Origin: Halopseudomonas sabulinigri
Lineage (GTDB): Bacteria > Pseudomonadota > Gammaproteobacteria > Pseudomonadales > Pseudomonadaceae
Direction: 5' to 3'
DNA: 44,252 nt
NCBI GenBank assembly: GCA_011053055.1
Contig: DRHT01000014.1
Span: 104,930 to 149,181, forward strand
Shown here one piece after another: positions 24,890-34,380 of the stretch (positions within the stretch are counted from its first letter, which is position 1; each line of letters begins with the position of its first letter). Under the pieces are notes generated by a model that did no database searches, was not told the DNA's origin, and saw only the letters and a program-made list of their open reading frames with translations. The translations under genes were made by a program, and so were the position numbers.

Positions 24890-27067
24890 TCAAAAGGTCT
24901 GGCCGAGCTTCATATAGAGCGCTTCCTGCCCCTCTTCATTGGCACCTAGACCAAAGAAGAGCGGGCCGAGGAAGGTATCCATGCCCAGTAGCAGGCTGCC
25001 GGCCGCGAAATAACCCGTATCAAAGGCATCGTCGCCGCGATTGTAGACTCGGCCGTACTCCAGGCTGGTGCCTAGATACAAGGGCAGGCTCAGGACGTCG
25101 AAGTAGCTGGGGTTCAGGCGGCGATAGTAAACCATGCGACCAAGCTCATAGTTTTGTCCGGCCAGGCCATCCTGCCGGAAGCCCGAGAACAAACCTGGGC
25201 CACCGAGAATGAAGCTGCTTTGTGCAACATTTACATCGCTGTCGGTACGGCCCATGAAGGCCCCCAGCTGCATGCTATTCAAACCAAAACCGAAGGCCTT
25301 GTTGGCCCTGATTTCAAGTTGCTGATAGCGCTCGTCTGCTCCGAGGGCTGGTTCTGACTTGCGCCAAGCGATCTGTGCTTCGTCGCCCGAGCGCGGAAAA
25401 TTCACGTTATCCAGGGTGTCGCGGTTGAACTCAATACCGTAGAAGGCCTCTTCAAAACTGATGCTGGGTAGCTCTGGGTCACCCACCCGCACCTTGGATT
25501 CGCCCCAATAACGCGAGAGACCCAGGCGCACTTCACCGGTATTGGCAATCTGACGGCCGAGATTGATGCCCATGCCATAGCGCTGCTGGCGATAATCGAC
25601 CACAGGTTCGTCGTCCTGCAGAACCTCAACGTTGACTGCCTCGCCGTCAATGAAGGGTGCGACGAAGTAACGTGAGCCGTAGTCAAGCGGCTGGTAGAAC
25701 TCGGAGTAAAGGATCTGGTGAGAGCCGATCTGCGCACGGGTTAACCATTCCGCGCCTAGCGGGTTCAGGCCATTGACGCGAAAGCTCGCTCCGATGTTGT
25801 ATTGGCTGCCACCTTCAAAGTCGTCCACCAGATTCAAACCGAGGCGCAGGTAATCGGTACCGGTACGGCGCCCGGTAGTGTGCACCAACAGCGTATTGTG
25901 ACCATCTTCATGCACTACTTCGTAGGTCACGCGGCTGAAATAATCGGTGCCGTAAACAGTGCCCATATCGGTCTGCAGGCGTTCCAGATTCAGCGGCTCG
26001 CCAATCGGTTGGCGGATCATACTTAGCACCACTTCGTCAGCGACCTTGCCGCTATTATCCACTTCGATGGCGTCGATTATCGCCTGTCGTTGGGGGCGTT
26101 CGCTGGCCAGGTTGCCGCCGGTCGGCTGCTCGGCAACATTGATGAAGGTCAGTGCCTCGTTGGAGCTGCGCAGGCTGGTTGCGCCAGCTTCAATGGCTTC
26201 AGCAATACGTTCAAAACTGTTGAAGCCCATATCGCCCAATTGCGGTTGCAGCAACAGGTCGTGTGGGCCAAGGGTCGCTAATTGCTTCTCGGAGTTGACG
26301 CGGGTAAGCAGGGTGGTGGTCTGATCCATAATGTCCAGCACGCTGGTCAACTCGCCGGTGGTCTTTAACGGTGTGCCTATGTCTACCACGATGACGCGGT
26401 CGACACCCATGGTGCGGGCAACGTCGATGGGCAGGTTCTTGGATAGCACGCCATCCACCAATAGGCGCCCATCTACCTCAACAGGGGCAAAAAAACCGGG
26501 CAGGGCAAGGCTGGCACGAATGGCCAAGGGCAAATGGCCGTGATCAAAGACCACAGCTTCACCCGTCGCAATATCCGTAGCGACGGCGCGGAAGGGGATA
26601 GGTAGCTTATTAAAGTCGTCAATTTCGTTGGTGTGCACCAGCAGGCTTTCGAGCTGCAGCCCCAGATTCTGACCCTGCAGCAGCCCCAGCGGGAAGCTCA
26701 GCTTGCCGTGATCGAAACTCAGCCGTTGTTTGACCAGGAAATCGCGATCGTCCTGCTTGCGACGAAAGGGGATGTCTTCGCGTAACGAGGCATCTGCAAG
26801 CGTATTTTGCCAATCCAGCTCGGTGGCAATTTTTTCCAGCTCCGCGGCGCTGTAACCCGCTGCGTATAGGCCGCCGATTACCGCACCCATGCTGGTGCCA
26901 GCAATGGCGTCAATCGGGATGTTCATCTCCTCCAGCTGCTTCAGTACGCCGATATGCGCAAGCCCACGAGCGCCGCCACCCGAGAGTACCAGACCGGTGC
27001 GCAAGGGTTCGGCGCAGGCCCAACCAGAGAGGGAGAGCAACAGCAGAAGTAGAGCCCGTTTCAGCAT
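24890..27067 (-). CDS. plpD: PlpD-like patatin phospholipase, type Vd autotransporter
   Basis: The start is set at 27067 (MLKRALLLLLLSLSGWACA), where a signal peptide begins; this gives 725 residues. The patatin domain follows at once: oxyanion loop SGGGARG (29-35), nucleophile Ser59 in GTSMG, catalytic Asp in VDGVLSKNLP. A POTRA-like region (about 320-400) and a 16-strand-type barrel of the surface antigen D15 class follow, ending in Phe (MKLGQTF), as outer-membrane proteins do. In Pseudomonas, PlpD is a secreted phospholipase A1. One protein supplies both passenger and translocator. Confidence 0.92.
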   Translation of the reverse strand: MLKRALLLLLLSLSGWACAEPLRTGLVLSGGGARGLAHIGVLKQLEEMNIPIDAIAGTSMGAVIGGLYAAGYSAAELEKIATELDWQNTLADASLREDIPFRRKQDDRDFLVKQRLSFDHGKLSFPLGLLQGQNLGLQLESLLVHTNEIDDFNKLPIPFRAVATDIATGEAVVFDHGHLPLAIRASLALPGFFAPVEVDGRLLVDGVLSKNLPIDVARTMGVDRVIVVDIGTPLKTTGELTSVLDIMDQTTTLLTRVNSEKQLATLGPHDLLLQPQLGDMGFNSFERIAEAIEAGATSLRSSNEALTFINVAEQPTGGNLASERPQRQAIIDAIEVDNSGKVADEVVLSMIRQPIGEPLNLERLQTDMGTVYGTDYFSRVTYEVVHEDGHNTLLVHTTGRRTGTDYLRLGLNLVDDFEGGSQYNIGASFRVNGLNPLGAEWLTRAQIGSHQILYSEFYQPLDYGSRYFVAPFIDGEAVNVEVLQDDEPVVDYRQQRYGMGINLGRQIANTGEVRLGLSRYWGESKVRVGDPELPSISFEEAFYGIEFNRDTLDNVNFPRSGDEAQIAWRKSEPALGADERYQQLEIRANKAFGFGLNSMQLGAFMGRTDSDVNVAQSSFILGGPGLFSGFRQDGLAGQNYELGRMVYYRRLNPSYFDVLSLPLYLGTSLEYGRVYNRGDDAFDTGYFAAGSLLLGMDTFLGPLFFGLGANEEGQEALYMKLGQTF

Positions 27068-27255
27068 GCTTGGCTTCCAAACGACAGAGAGCGTTGTTGA
27101 AAAGCCGCCATTGTATACGAACGCTGGCCGCTGTGCGGTTGCGCGTCGAGCAAAGTGGGGTCGCTGAGGTGCTGTCATCTTAGTGGCATCTGTTTGCCAC
27201 AAAGCGGTCATGCCAGCTGCGTAGCCTGACGGTATCTTGCAAAGGAGATGGGCGT

Positions 27256-28077
27256 ATGAACACTGCAGTGTCGTTGCCAGTCGAAAAAAAGCAGCGGGTG
27301 AAAACGTTATGGATTTCGGACCTGCATCTGGGGACCCGAGGCTGCCAAGCGGAAAAGCTCGCGACCTTTCTCAAATCCTACGATTGTGATCACTTGTACC
27401 TGGTTGGCGATATCATTGACGGCTGGCGCCTGCGCAAAGGCATATATTGGCCTCAGTCGCACACCAACGTGGTGCGCCGCGTGCTGACGATGAGCAAGCG
27501 TGGCACCCGAGTGACTTATGTAACCGGCAATCACGACGAGTTTCTGCGCCGCTATTCGAATCTGGAACTGGGCAATATAGAACTGGTTGATGAAGCAGTG
27601 CACACCACCGCCGACGGCCGCAAGTTGTTGGTTATCCATGGCGATCAATTTGACGTTATCACCCGTTGCCACCGCTGGCTGGCGTTTTTGGGTGACCACG
27701 CCTACGAATTCAGTCTGGTGCTCAACCGATGGTACAACCACTGGCGCAGCCGTTTCGGCTACGGTTATTGGTCTCTATCGGCGTACCTCAAGCAGCGGGT
27801 GAAGAAAGCCGTTAGCTTCATCAGTGATTTTGAGGACGGCATCGCGCATGAGTGCGTTAAGCGTGGTTATGACGGCGTGGTGTGCGGGCATATTCATCAC
27901 GCTGAGATACGCGACGTTAAGGGGATTGAGTATCACAACTGCGGTGATTGGGTAGAGTCTTGCACAGCATTGATCGAACATCAGGATGGGCGTATCGAGC
28001 TCTATCGCTGGAACGACGCTGTGGCGCTGGACCTGGAGACAGAGACCCGTGTTTTGAAGGCTGGCGCTACGGTATGA
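27256..28077 (+). CDS. LpxH-like metallophosphoesterase
   Basis: This 273-residue protein has the calcineurin-type metal site: Asp22 and His24 in SDLHLG, Asp52 in GDIIDGW, Asn92 and His93 in GNHDE, then HGDQFD and GHIHHAE. This resembles UDP-2,3-diacylglucosamine diphosphatases of lipid A synthesis. The canonical LpxH is about 240 residues; this one resembles the second, longer pseudomonad group, so its substrate is not certain. AGGAG lies upstream of the ATG. Confidence 0.85.
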   Translation: MNTAVSLPVEKKQRVKTLWISDLHLGTRGCQAEKLATFLKSYDCDHLYLVGDIIDGWRLRKGIYWPQSHTNVVRRVLTMSKRGTRVTYVTGNHDEFLRRYSNLELGNIELVDEAVHTTADGRKLLVIHGDQFDVITRCHRWLAFLGDHAYEFSLVLNRWYNHWRSRFGYGYWSLSAYLKQRVKKAVSFISDFEDGIAHECVKRGYDGVVCGHIHHAEIRDVKGIEYHNCGDWVESCTALIEHQDGRIELYRWNDAVALDLETETRVLKAGATV

Positions 28078-28101
28078 GAAGGTCGTTGAGCTCTGCTGGA
28101 G

Positions 28102-29481
28102 TCAGACGATGACCTTGTCTTTCAGTTTGCGCGCAGCCAGTTCCAGAGCCTTAACGATCTCTTCCTTGTCGTAGTTACGAATGCTGTTGGTGTCGAGGTA
28201 CATAGAGAAACCTGCCAGTTCGTGCTCAACAAAGGATGGCGCAATACCCAGTTCGCGGCGCAGACCTACCACTTGATAGATCTGTACCGGGCGGGCGAAT
28301 CCTTTGACGCTGATCTGGCCTTTATCGCGGCACATGATGATGTCTTTGATCAGCGAGTAGGTCTCATGTGAAATCAAAATCTCGCCGGCATCGGCGGCGC
28401 TTTCCAAGCGGCTGGCGAGATTCACCTCGCGGCCGATGATGGTGTAGTCCATGCGCGTGGCGGCGCCAAAATTGCCCACCGTGCAGTAGCCAGTGCTTAG
28501 CCCCATGCGAATTTCCAGAGGCTTGGTAATGCCGCGGCTGCGCCACTGCTGACGTAGTACTTTCATGTGTTTGCGCATGGCGATAGCCATGGAAACGGCC
28601 GCTTCCGCATCCTGTTTGGCGCCGATGCTTTTGGGGTCGCCAAAGAACACCATGACGCAATCACCAATGAACTTGTCGATAGTGCCGCCGTACTGCAGGG
28701 CAATGCGCGACATTTCTGTCAGATAACTATTCAGTAGGTCAGTTAGCGCCTCGGCTTCCAGCTCCTCGGCGAGTTCGGTAAAGCCGCGAATGTCAGAGAA
28801 AAACACCGTTAGCTTTTTGCGCCGGGTTTCCAGTTTGACGGTGCGCTTGCCGGAGAAAACCGATTCCCATACCTGCGGCGACAGGTATTTTGACAAGTTG
28901 GCTGCCAACTTGGCGGTCTTTTCCTGCTCGGCACTGATCAGCGCTTGAGCAGACTCAAGATTACGGCCCTGACGATGGACAAAAGCTGCGGTGATCAAGA
29001 TAAACAGGCCCCCGCTGAGGATGCTAACCAGCGAGACGAGTACCGAGCTGTGCACACTAACCTCGGGAGTAAAGGTCGCGGCGCCGAGCAAAACACCAGC
29101 CACCATGAGCAGCCAGCCAGCCAACAGATACATAGGGCCACCGGCGATCAAACAGGAGAAACCGAGCAGTAACATAAACACCAAACTAGGCACATAGTTA
29201 AAGCCGAGCAGCGCGATAAAAACGCCGGTATGCAGGGCATCGAGCGCGAGTAATATCAGTCTTCTGGGAATTTTGGCGTGGTTCAATAGCCATTTAGGCA
29301 GATATTGCGCTAACTGCGGATAGGCTAGCGCATAAAGAATGGTGGCCAGAGTCGCGGCGGTGTGCCCCTGCTCAACCAGTAGCGCTGCAAAGGTAACGGC
29401 CACGCACAGATAGGCTATCACCCTGGAATAATAACCTTCCAATGGCGGTCTGATGGGCTTTATACGGTTTGTTACAGTCAT
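28102..29481 (-). CDS. cyaB: Membrane-bound class III adenylate cyclase
   Basis: This 459-residue protein begins with a six-helix MASE2 membrane domain (about 20-170) and a short linker helix (about 175-200). It ends with a class III cyclase domain carrying metal-binding Asp230 (FFSDIRGF) and Asp274 (IGDCVMVFFGD). The organisation and length match CyaB of P. aeruginosa, the main cAMP source for Vfr-dependent gene control there. Assignment of adenylate rather than guanylate specificity rests on this resemblance. Confidence 0.88.
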   Translation of the reverse strand: MTVTNRIKPIRPPLEGYYSRVIAYLCVAVTFAALLVEQGHTAATLATILYALAYPQLAQYLPKWLLNHAKIPRRLILLALDALHTGVFIALLGFNYVPSLVFMLLLGFSCLIAGGPMYLLAGWLLMVAGVLLGAATFTPEVSVHSSVLVSLVSILSGGLFILITAAFVHRQGRNLESAQALISAEQEKTAKLAANLSKYLSPQVWESVFSGKRTVKLETRRKKLTVFFSDIRGFTELAEELEAEALTDLLNSYLTEMSRIALQYGGTIDKFIGDCVMVFFGDPKSIGAKQDAEAAVSMAIAMRKHMKVLRQQWRSRGITKPLEIRMGLSTGYCTVGNFGAATRMDYTIIGREVNLASRLESAADAGEILISHETYSLIKDIIMCRDKGQISVKGFARPVQIYQVVGLRRELGIAPSFVEHELAGFSMYLDTNSIRNYDKEEIVKALELAARKLKDKVIV

Positions 29482-29621
29482 GATCGGTCAGTTTCCAGGG
29501 CCTGGTGAGACACCTCGACTGGCGAAAGCCAGTAAGAATATCTCGCTGTCCGATCATAATATGACTAGGCATCCGGGGGGAACAGCAAGGTTGCCCCCGT
29601 TTGATGGCGCGGCCTGCAGGC

Positions 29622-30197
29622 TCAATCCATTGTTTTGTAGACCGAGCGTACTGGCTTGGCGAATACGTTGCGCATCATCGGCTCGAAGAATTCCAGTGGT
29701 TCGCTCTGGTAATCAGGGTCGAAGGCCGGGGCATCGTACTTAGAGCAGAATTCCGCGGTGTACTGATAGAGCGGATGATCGTTAAATTGATCACGCAGGT
29801 GACGATCCATGCCCAGATGATGGAAAAAGTAGTAGCCCTGAAAAATGCCGTGCTTTTCTACCATCCACAGATTTTTTTCGCTGACAAACGGCTTGAGGAT
29901 CGCGACGGCAATCTCTGGGTGGTTAAAAGTGCCCAGTGTGTCGCCGATGTCGTGCAGTAGGGCGCAGACCACATATTCTTCGTCACGGCCATCGCGGTGC
30001 GCGCGAGTGGCGGTTTGCAGTGAGTGCTGCAGACGGTCAATCGGAAAGCCGCCAAAGTCACCGTCCAGCAATTGCAGGTGAGTCATGATGCGAGCGGGCA
30101 GTTCTTTAGCGAATGGCTTGAAATGCTCGGAAATAATTCCCCAGTCTTCGGCGGTGCTTTCCTCGAAGGCGCGGAATTGGGCACGTTGCTCACCCAT
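29622..30197 (-). CDS. HD domain phosphohydrolase
   Basis: This 191-residue protein has an HD metal-binding site: His58 (RLQHSLQTA), His82-Asp83 (ALLHDIGDTLG). Family members hydrolyse phosphate esters of nucleotides or related compounds; the substrate is unknown. It resembles the phosphonate-degradation-associated HD proteins, though no phosphonate gene is near. It lies upstream of cyaB and downstream of the Mpo1-like gene on the same strand. Confidence 0.82.
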   Translation of the reverse strand: MGEQRAQFRAFEESTAEDWGIISEHFKPFAKELPARIMTHLQLLDGDFGGFPIDRLQHSLQTATRAHRDGRDEEYVVCALLHDIGDTLGTFNHPEIAVAILKPFVSEKNLWMVEKHGIFQGYYFFHHLGMDRHLRDQFNDHPLYQYTAEFCSKYDAPAFDPDYQSEPLEFFEPMMRNVFAKPVRSVYKTMD

Positions 30198-30308
30198 GAT
30201 TGATCTCCTCTAGGTTTTACTGTTTTTATTGATCAGGCTGTATGAGCATCATAGTCATGAGGAGCAGGAGTGACTGTCGCGCCGCTGACAGTCACTTGAT
30301 TTGCTGGT

Positions 30309-30638
30309 TCAGAAGCGAATTCGACCGGTGAACGCATCGCGCATCATCACCCAATCGCCCAGCAGGCTATAAAACGGGTGGGTAAAGGTAGCGGGCCGGT
30401 TGTGTTCGAAAAAGAAGTGTCCGACCCAGGCGAAGCTATAGCCAGCGAGTGGCACGGCGAGTAACCACCACCAGGCTTGGCTCAGCAGCACGCAGGCGAT
30501 GATTATCAGCACTAGCGAACTGCCAACGTAATGCAGACGCCGGCAGCTGTCGTCCTGATGTTCACTGAGGTAGTAGGGGTAAAACTCGGCAAAGCTGTTG
30601 AAGCGGGGCGCAGCGGCCTGATTGGTATGGCTGGGCAT
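30309..30638 (-). CDS. Mpo1-like membrane protein (DUF962)
   Basis: Start 30638 (MPSHTNQAAAPRF) has AGGAGG seven bases upstream and gives 109 residues; the longer frame to 30677 has no site. Two close membrane segments (about 40-75) are bracketed by conserved histidines: RRLHYVG before, and VGHFFFEHNRPATF after, with THPFYSLLGDW. The yeast relative Mpo1 is an iron-dependent 2-hydroxy fatty acid dioxygenase. Whether the bacterial protein does the same is unknown. Confidence 0.85.
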   Translation of the reverse strand: MPSHTNQAAAPRFNSFAEFYPYYLSEHQDDSCRRLHYVGSSLVLIIIACVLLSQAWWWLLAVPLAGYSFAWVGHFFFEHNRPATFTHPFYSLLGDWVMMRDAFTGRIRF

Positions 30639-30887
30639 GGGGCCTCCTGAGCGGCTCGTTGAGTGAAGGGTGGGCAATATCAGGGAGCTGTAAAGAAGAG
30701 TAGTTACAGTTCAACACCTTCACTATAGTGTAGGCCGCGCGGCCGGCTATGGCCTTACGCGCCAGAAGACGATCTATGTGCAGCCCACGAGCGGCGATTT
30801 TATCTTGGTAGCCTCTTTGTTTTATCATCTGTCCCCCTAATAACACCGGTTGAATGGCTACATAAAAAACCTCTGCTGCGAGACATC

Positions 30888-31928
30888 ATGGAGCACGCTG
30901 AACGGACTACATCTGCTGGCTGGGCAAGAGCCATCGCACAGGCGCTTGAAGGCAGAGGCGTAAACGCCGCTGAACTCTTTGCCGAACTGGGTATTGAGAC
31001 GGAGGTACTGACTGACCCCGACGGACGTATTCCACAAGACAGCATGACGCGCCTGTGGCGGCGTGCGGTTGAAGTGTCAGGCAATCCGGCGATTGGCTTG
31101 AGTATGGCGCAGACTCTGCGTCCGGGGCATTTCAGTGTGGTTGGCTATGCGATGATGTCCAGTCGCAACCTGCTGGAGGGTTTCGGTCGGGTGGTTCGCT
31201 ATCAGCGGATCCTCGGCGAGTCTGCTGATCTGGTGCTTTCTGTTGAGCCCGGTTTTTACCGCATCAGCTTTGCTATTCATGGTGACCGCCTGCCGGCTCC
31301 CTTCCAAAGTCATGACGCAGCGATGGCTTATGCTCTGGCCTTTTGCCGCTGGATGACCGCGCAGCCTATTCGACCCTTGCGGGCCACCTTCAGCATTCCC
31401 GAGCCGGCCGACAGCACAGCCTATGCAGAGCTGTTTGATTGCCCGCTAGAGTTCTCCGCAGATTGTTATAGCCTGCATTTGTCGCGTGACATCATGGAGA
31501 CGCCGTTGGCGTCGGCGAATGACATGCTGGCGCAGTTGCACGATCGTTTTGCCGGCGATTATTTAGCGCGGTTTGAGTCGGACCCGGTGACGCATCAGGC
31601 GCGACAAGTACTCTGCCGCTTGCTGCCCCAAGGTGAACCCAAGCGCCAGGCGGTAGCCAATGCCATGAAGGTCAGCACCCGCACCCTGCAGCGGCGTCTG
31701 CAGGAAGAGGGCATCAGCTTCCAACAGTTACTGGAGAAAACCCGCCGGGAACTGGCCCTACAATATCTCGGTCAACCGCAACTCACCTTGTTTGAAATTG
31801 CCTGCATGCTTGGGTTTGCTGACCCTAGCAACTTCTTCCGCGCCTTTAAGCGCTGGTTTGGGTTGCCGCCGGGTCAGTACCGCGAGCAAGTGTTGCAGAA
31901 CGAACAGCAAAGACCATCGGAGGAATGA
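30888..31928 (+). CDS. AraC family transcriptional regulator
   Basis: This 346-residue protein has the arabinose-binding-like N-terminal domain (about 25-205) seen in OruR/ArgR-type pseudomonad regulators, and a C-terminal AraC helix-turn-helix pair (about 235-335) with MKVSTRTLQRRLQEEG and LGFADPSNFFRAFKRWFG. It is divergent from the Mpo1-like gene. Its stop codon overlaps the start of the nitroreductase gene, so the two are translationally coupled. The effector is unknown. Confidence 0.92.
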   Translation: MEHAERTTSAGWARAIAQALEGRGVNAAELFAELGIETEVLTDPDGRIPQDSMTRLWRRAVEVSGNPAIGLSMAQTLRPGHFSVVGYAMMSSRNLLEGFGRVVRYQRILGESADLVLSVEPGFYRISFAIHGDRLPAPFQSHDAAMAYALAFCRWMTAQPIRPLRATFSIPEPADSTAYAELFDCPLEFSADCYSLHLSRDIMETPLASANDMLAQLHDRFAGDYLARFESDPVTHQARQVLCRLLPQGEPKRQAVANAMKVSTRTLQRRLQEEGISFQQLLEKTRRELALQYLGQPQLTLFEIACMLGFADPSNFFRAFKRWFGLPPGQYREQVLQNEQQRPSEE

Positions 31929-32494
31929 TGCCAGTAGACGCTCTTACCGCACTGCATCAGCGCGTGTCCGTCCCACGGCTGACTGGTCCTGCGCCTAGCG
32001 CGGAGCAACAACAGGCTATGTTTCAAGCAGCGCTCCGCGCGCCGGACCACGCTTATCTGCGCCCATGGCGCTTTCTGGTTATGCAGGATGATGGGCTGGA
32101 CGCGTTGGGCGAGCTATTTGGGCAGGCGGCGTTGGTAGACACCCCAGATCTGTCGGCGGATACCTTGGCGCGTTTTCAGGGCTTACCGCTGCGTGCACCT
32201 TTGTTGATTGTGGCGATCAGTTGTCATCACGAGCACCCTAAAGTACCTATGATTGAACAAGATCTGGCCTGTGGCGCGGCGGTCAGCAATATGCTGGTCG
32301 CTGCCCATGCCATGGGCCTAGGCGCAGTATGGCGCACCGGCGCACTGGCATACCATCCAGTGGTCCGGCGTGGTTTGGGGTTGGCGGAGAACGAGCAAAT
32401 CATTGCTTTTCTGTATGTCGGCCAACCGGCCGGCGAACGCAAGCAGGTGCCACAATTGGCCGTTGATGACTTCTTTAAGCGCTGGCCTGCCTGA
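31928..32494 (+). CDS. Nitroreductase family protein, YdjA type
   Basis: This is a flavoprotein of the NAD(P)H-dependent nitroreductase family, 188 residues from the ATG at 31928. That start has GGAGG four bases upstream; ATG 31925 is the alternative. Seen are the FMN-contact helix ALRAPDHAYLRPWRFLVM, the central IEQDLACGAAVSNMLVAAHAMGLGAVWRTG and the end FLYVGQPAG. The short single-domain length matches YdjA. Physiological substrate is unknown. It is coupled to the AraC gene. Confidence 0.88.
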   Translation: MPVDALTALHQRVSVPRLTGPAPSAEQQQAMFQAALRAPDHAYLRPWRFLVMQDDGLDALGELFGQAALVDTPDLSADTLARFQGLPLRAPLLIVAISCHHEHPKVPMIEQDLACGAAVSNMLVAAHAMGLGAVWRTGALAYHPVVRRGLGLAENEQIIAFLYVGQPAGERKQVPQLAVDDFFKRWPA

Positions 32495-32530
32495 GCTTGG
32501 TCGGATATTGGATCGGCCGCCTACGCAATT

Positions 32531-32554
32531 CTGAAAACCAACACGTGTTTTCAG
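32531..32554. terminator. Inverted repeat between convergent genes
   Basis: CTGAAAAC at 32531-32538 and GTTTTCAG at 32547-32554 form an 8-bp stem with an 8-base loop. It lies between the nitroreductase and cpxA stop codons and may act in both directions. Confidence 0.45.
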
Positions 32555-32591
32555 AGCAACCATAATCACGCAGGCGATTTTACGTAACCGG

Positions 32592-33914
32592 CTACAGCCT
32601 CGGCAGCTTGATCACCGCTCGCAAGCCGCCACCGTGAGCTGTCGTAAAGTGTAACGTGCCGTTATGCCGGGCGATCGCACGGGCGGCAATGGTCAGACCC
32701 AAGCCATAACCGCTGTCTGCAGGCTGTCCAGGCAGGCGCACAAAAGGCTCACTGAGCTTATTCAGCCATTGCTCTGGCACTCCCGGTCCTTGATCTTCGA
32801 TGCTGATTGCCCAGGCATTCTCCGTGGGCTCGATGCAAACCTGAATCTCGCCAGCTTGCGGGCTGAAGCGTTGGGCATTGCGCAGCAGGTTATCGAAGGC
32901 GCTGGTCAATTGCTCGGGCCAACCCTTTAGCTGCAGGCCGCTTTCCCCTTGTAGCGTGATGCGCAAATTTGGAGTGGCGAAGCGAGCGTCTTCTACTACC
33001 CGAACCAATAGTGGATCAAGTGCGAAGGTCTGGGAGGGCTCGACTTGGCTATCCAGTCGGCTTAGCGTCAATATCGCGTCGATTAGACGATCCAATCGGT
33101 CGCATTCACGATCCAGTCTTTGCCATAGCACATCGTCTGCGTTTAACCCGCGCTGATTGCCTAAGGCTAGTCCAACGCGCAGTCTGGCCAGTGGTGAGCG
33201 CAGTTCATGGGAGATGTCGCGCATCAACTGCTGCTGGCTGTCGAGCAGGGTCTGCACCTTGTCAGCCATTTGCCCAAACTGTCTTGATAGCTCGCCTATT
33301 TCGTCGCGACGATTGTTGATCCGCTGTAAGGCAGTGCCTTCAAATTGCCCGCGGCCCAATGATTGAGCCGCTAGGCCCAAGTGGCGCAAGGGTGCTGTGA
33401 GGTAGCGACTCAACAGTAAGCTGAGGCCTGCCAGCAGGCCCATACCGAATGCGATGTTGAGGATTAATCCAATGGGCGTGCGTCCGGTGTTCCACAGGCT
33501 GGGTTCGGCGGCATGCACGGTTAATAGGTAATCCTGTTGCTCGGTTTGCCAGCTTAGCTGCAGCAGTCTGCCGCGCGGCGGCGGCGGGTTAGGGCCTCGT
33601 GGCCTGGCATTGTCGGGTGGTTCAAAGCGCGGCAGGCGCGGCATGGTGCCGGGTAGCAGGCTTTGACCGTTGGCGTCGAATAGCCTTGCCCGCACATGGT
33701 TTTGGCGCCGTTGCTGCTCAAGCCATGCTTGGGCAGCAACGGCGCCTCGCTGTTCATATTCAGTCGTCAGCTGAGCGGCAAAATCGCGTAGCTGGGGATT
33801 CAATTGCAGTAATAGCCAATCCTGTTGCAGCGCGCGGCTGACCAGAAAGCCTGAGCCACCCACCAGCAATGTGGCGAGCCAGAGCACGGCAAAGACTTTC
33901 CAGAACAGTCGCAT
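32592..33914 (-). CDS. cpxA: Sensor histidine kinase, CpxA-like
   Basis: This is an inner-membrane kinase of 440 residues. It has a first membrane helix (7-27), a periplasmic domain (about 30-145), a second helix (147-169), a HAMP domain (about 170-225), His236 in RDISHELRSPLARLR, and an HATPase domain ending with GYGLGLTIAARAIARHNG. The periplasmic part carries an unusual proline-rich stretch (residues 99-113, PPDNARPRGPNPPPP). It is the last gene of cpxR, CpxP-like, cpxA on the minus strand. Assignment to Cpx rests on the H-box, the gene order and the adjacent CpxP-like protein. Confidence 0.85.
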   Translation of the reverse strand: MRLFWKVFAVLWLATLLVGGSGFLVSRALQQDWLLLQLNPQLRDFAAQLTTEYEQRGAVAAQAWLEQQRRQNHVRARLFDANGQSLLPGTMPRLPRFEPPDNARPRGPNPPPPRGRLLQLSWQTEQQDYLLTVHAAEPSLWNTGRTPIGLILNIAFGMGLLAGLSLLLSRYLTAPLRHLGLAAQSLGRGQFEGTALQRINNRRDEIGELSRQFGQMADKVQTLLDSQQQLMRDISHELRSPLARLRVGLALGNQRGLNADDVLWQRLDRECDRLDRLIDAILTLSRLDSQVEPSQTFALDPLLVRVVEDARFATPNLRITLQGESGLQLKGWPEQLTSAFDNLLRNAQRFSPQAGEIQVCIEPTENAWAISIEDQGPGVPEQWLNKLSEPFVRLPGQPADSGYGLGLTIAARAIARHNGTLHFTTAHGGGLRAVIKLPRL

Positions 33915-33937
33915 TCAGTTACTCCGCGTATTGCGTG

Positions 33938-34273
33938 TTATTTCTTATCGCAAGGACGGTCATCACGATGCTCACGGCGCTCTTCCATGCGCTCACGACG
34001 CTCTTCGTGCATAGCATCCGCCTTTTCGCGTTGTTCTGCGGTCAGTACGGCATCCATACGTGCCTTGCCTTCTTCACGGATACTTTTCAGCTTGGCGCCT
34101 TCTTCTTCGTGAATCTGACGGATTTGCGCTTGTTGCTCGGTAGTTAGCGAGAGTGCCTCAGTCATACGTTCCATGCCACGTTCATGGCGATCTCCGGCGG
34201 TAGGGGCTGCCAGTAATACGGAAGACAAGCCAGCGGCAACGATCAGGGTGGTAGCGAGTAGGAATTTTTTCAT
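33938..34273 (-). CDS. CpxP/Spy-like periplasmic protein (LTxxQ)
   Basis: This 111-residue protein has a signal peptide (1-22, ending LLAA). The mature part is helical and highly charged, with two LTxxQ motifs (LTTEQ in LSLTTEQQAQIRQI; LTAEQ in VLTAEQREKAD), the mark of the CpxP/Spy family. CpxP damps CpxA and helps quality control of periplasmic proteins; Spy is an ATP-independent chaperone. The end is a Glu/Arg/His-rich tail with one Cys that could bind metal. It lies 23 bp before cpxA and 107 bp after cpxR. Confidence 0.88.
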   Translation of the reverse strand: MKKFLLATTLIVAAGLSSVLLAAPTAGDRHERGMERMTEALSLTTEQQAQIRQIHEEEGAKLKSIREEGKARMDAVLTAEQREKADAMHEERRERMEERREHRDDRPCDKK

Positions 34274-34380
34274 GGTGTTTCTCCGGTTTCGACCTGGCCG
34301 GTTTATCCGGTCATTGGCTACAGAGTGTAGAGGTGGGTATGTCAGTGGTAGCCGTGACTCGGTAAAGATTGTGTAAAGAG

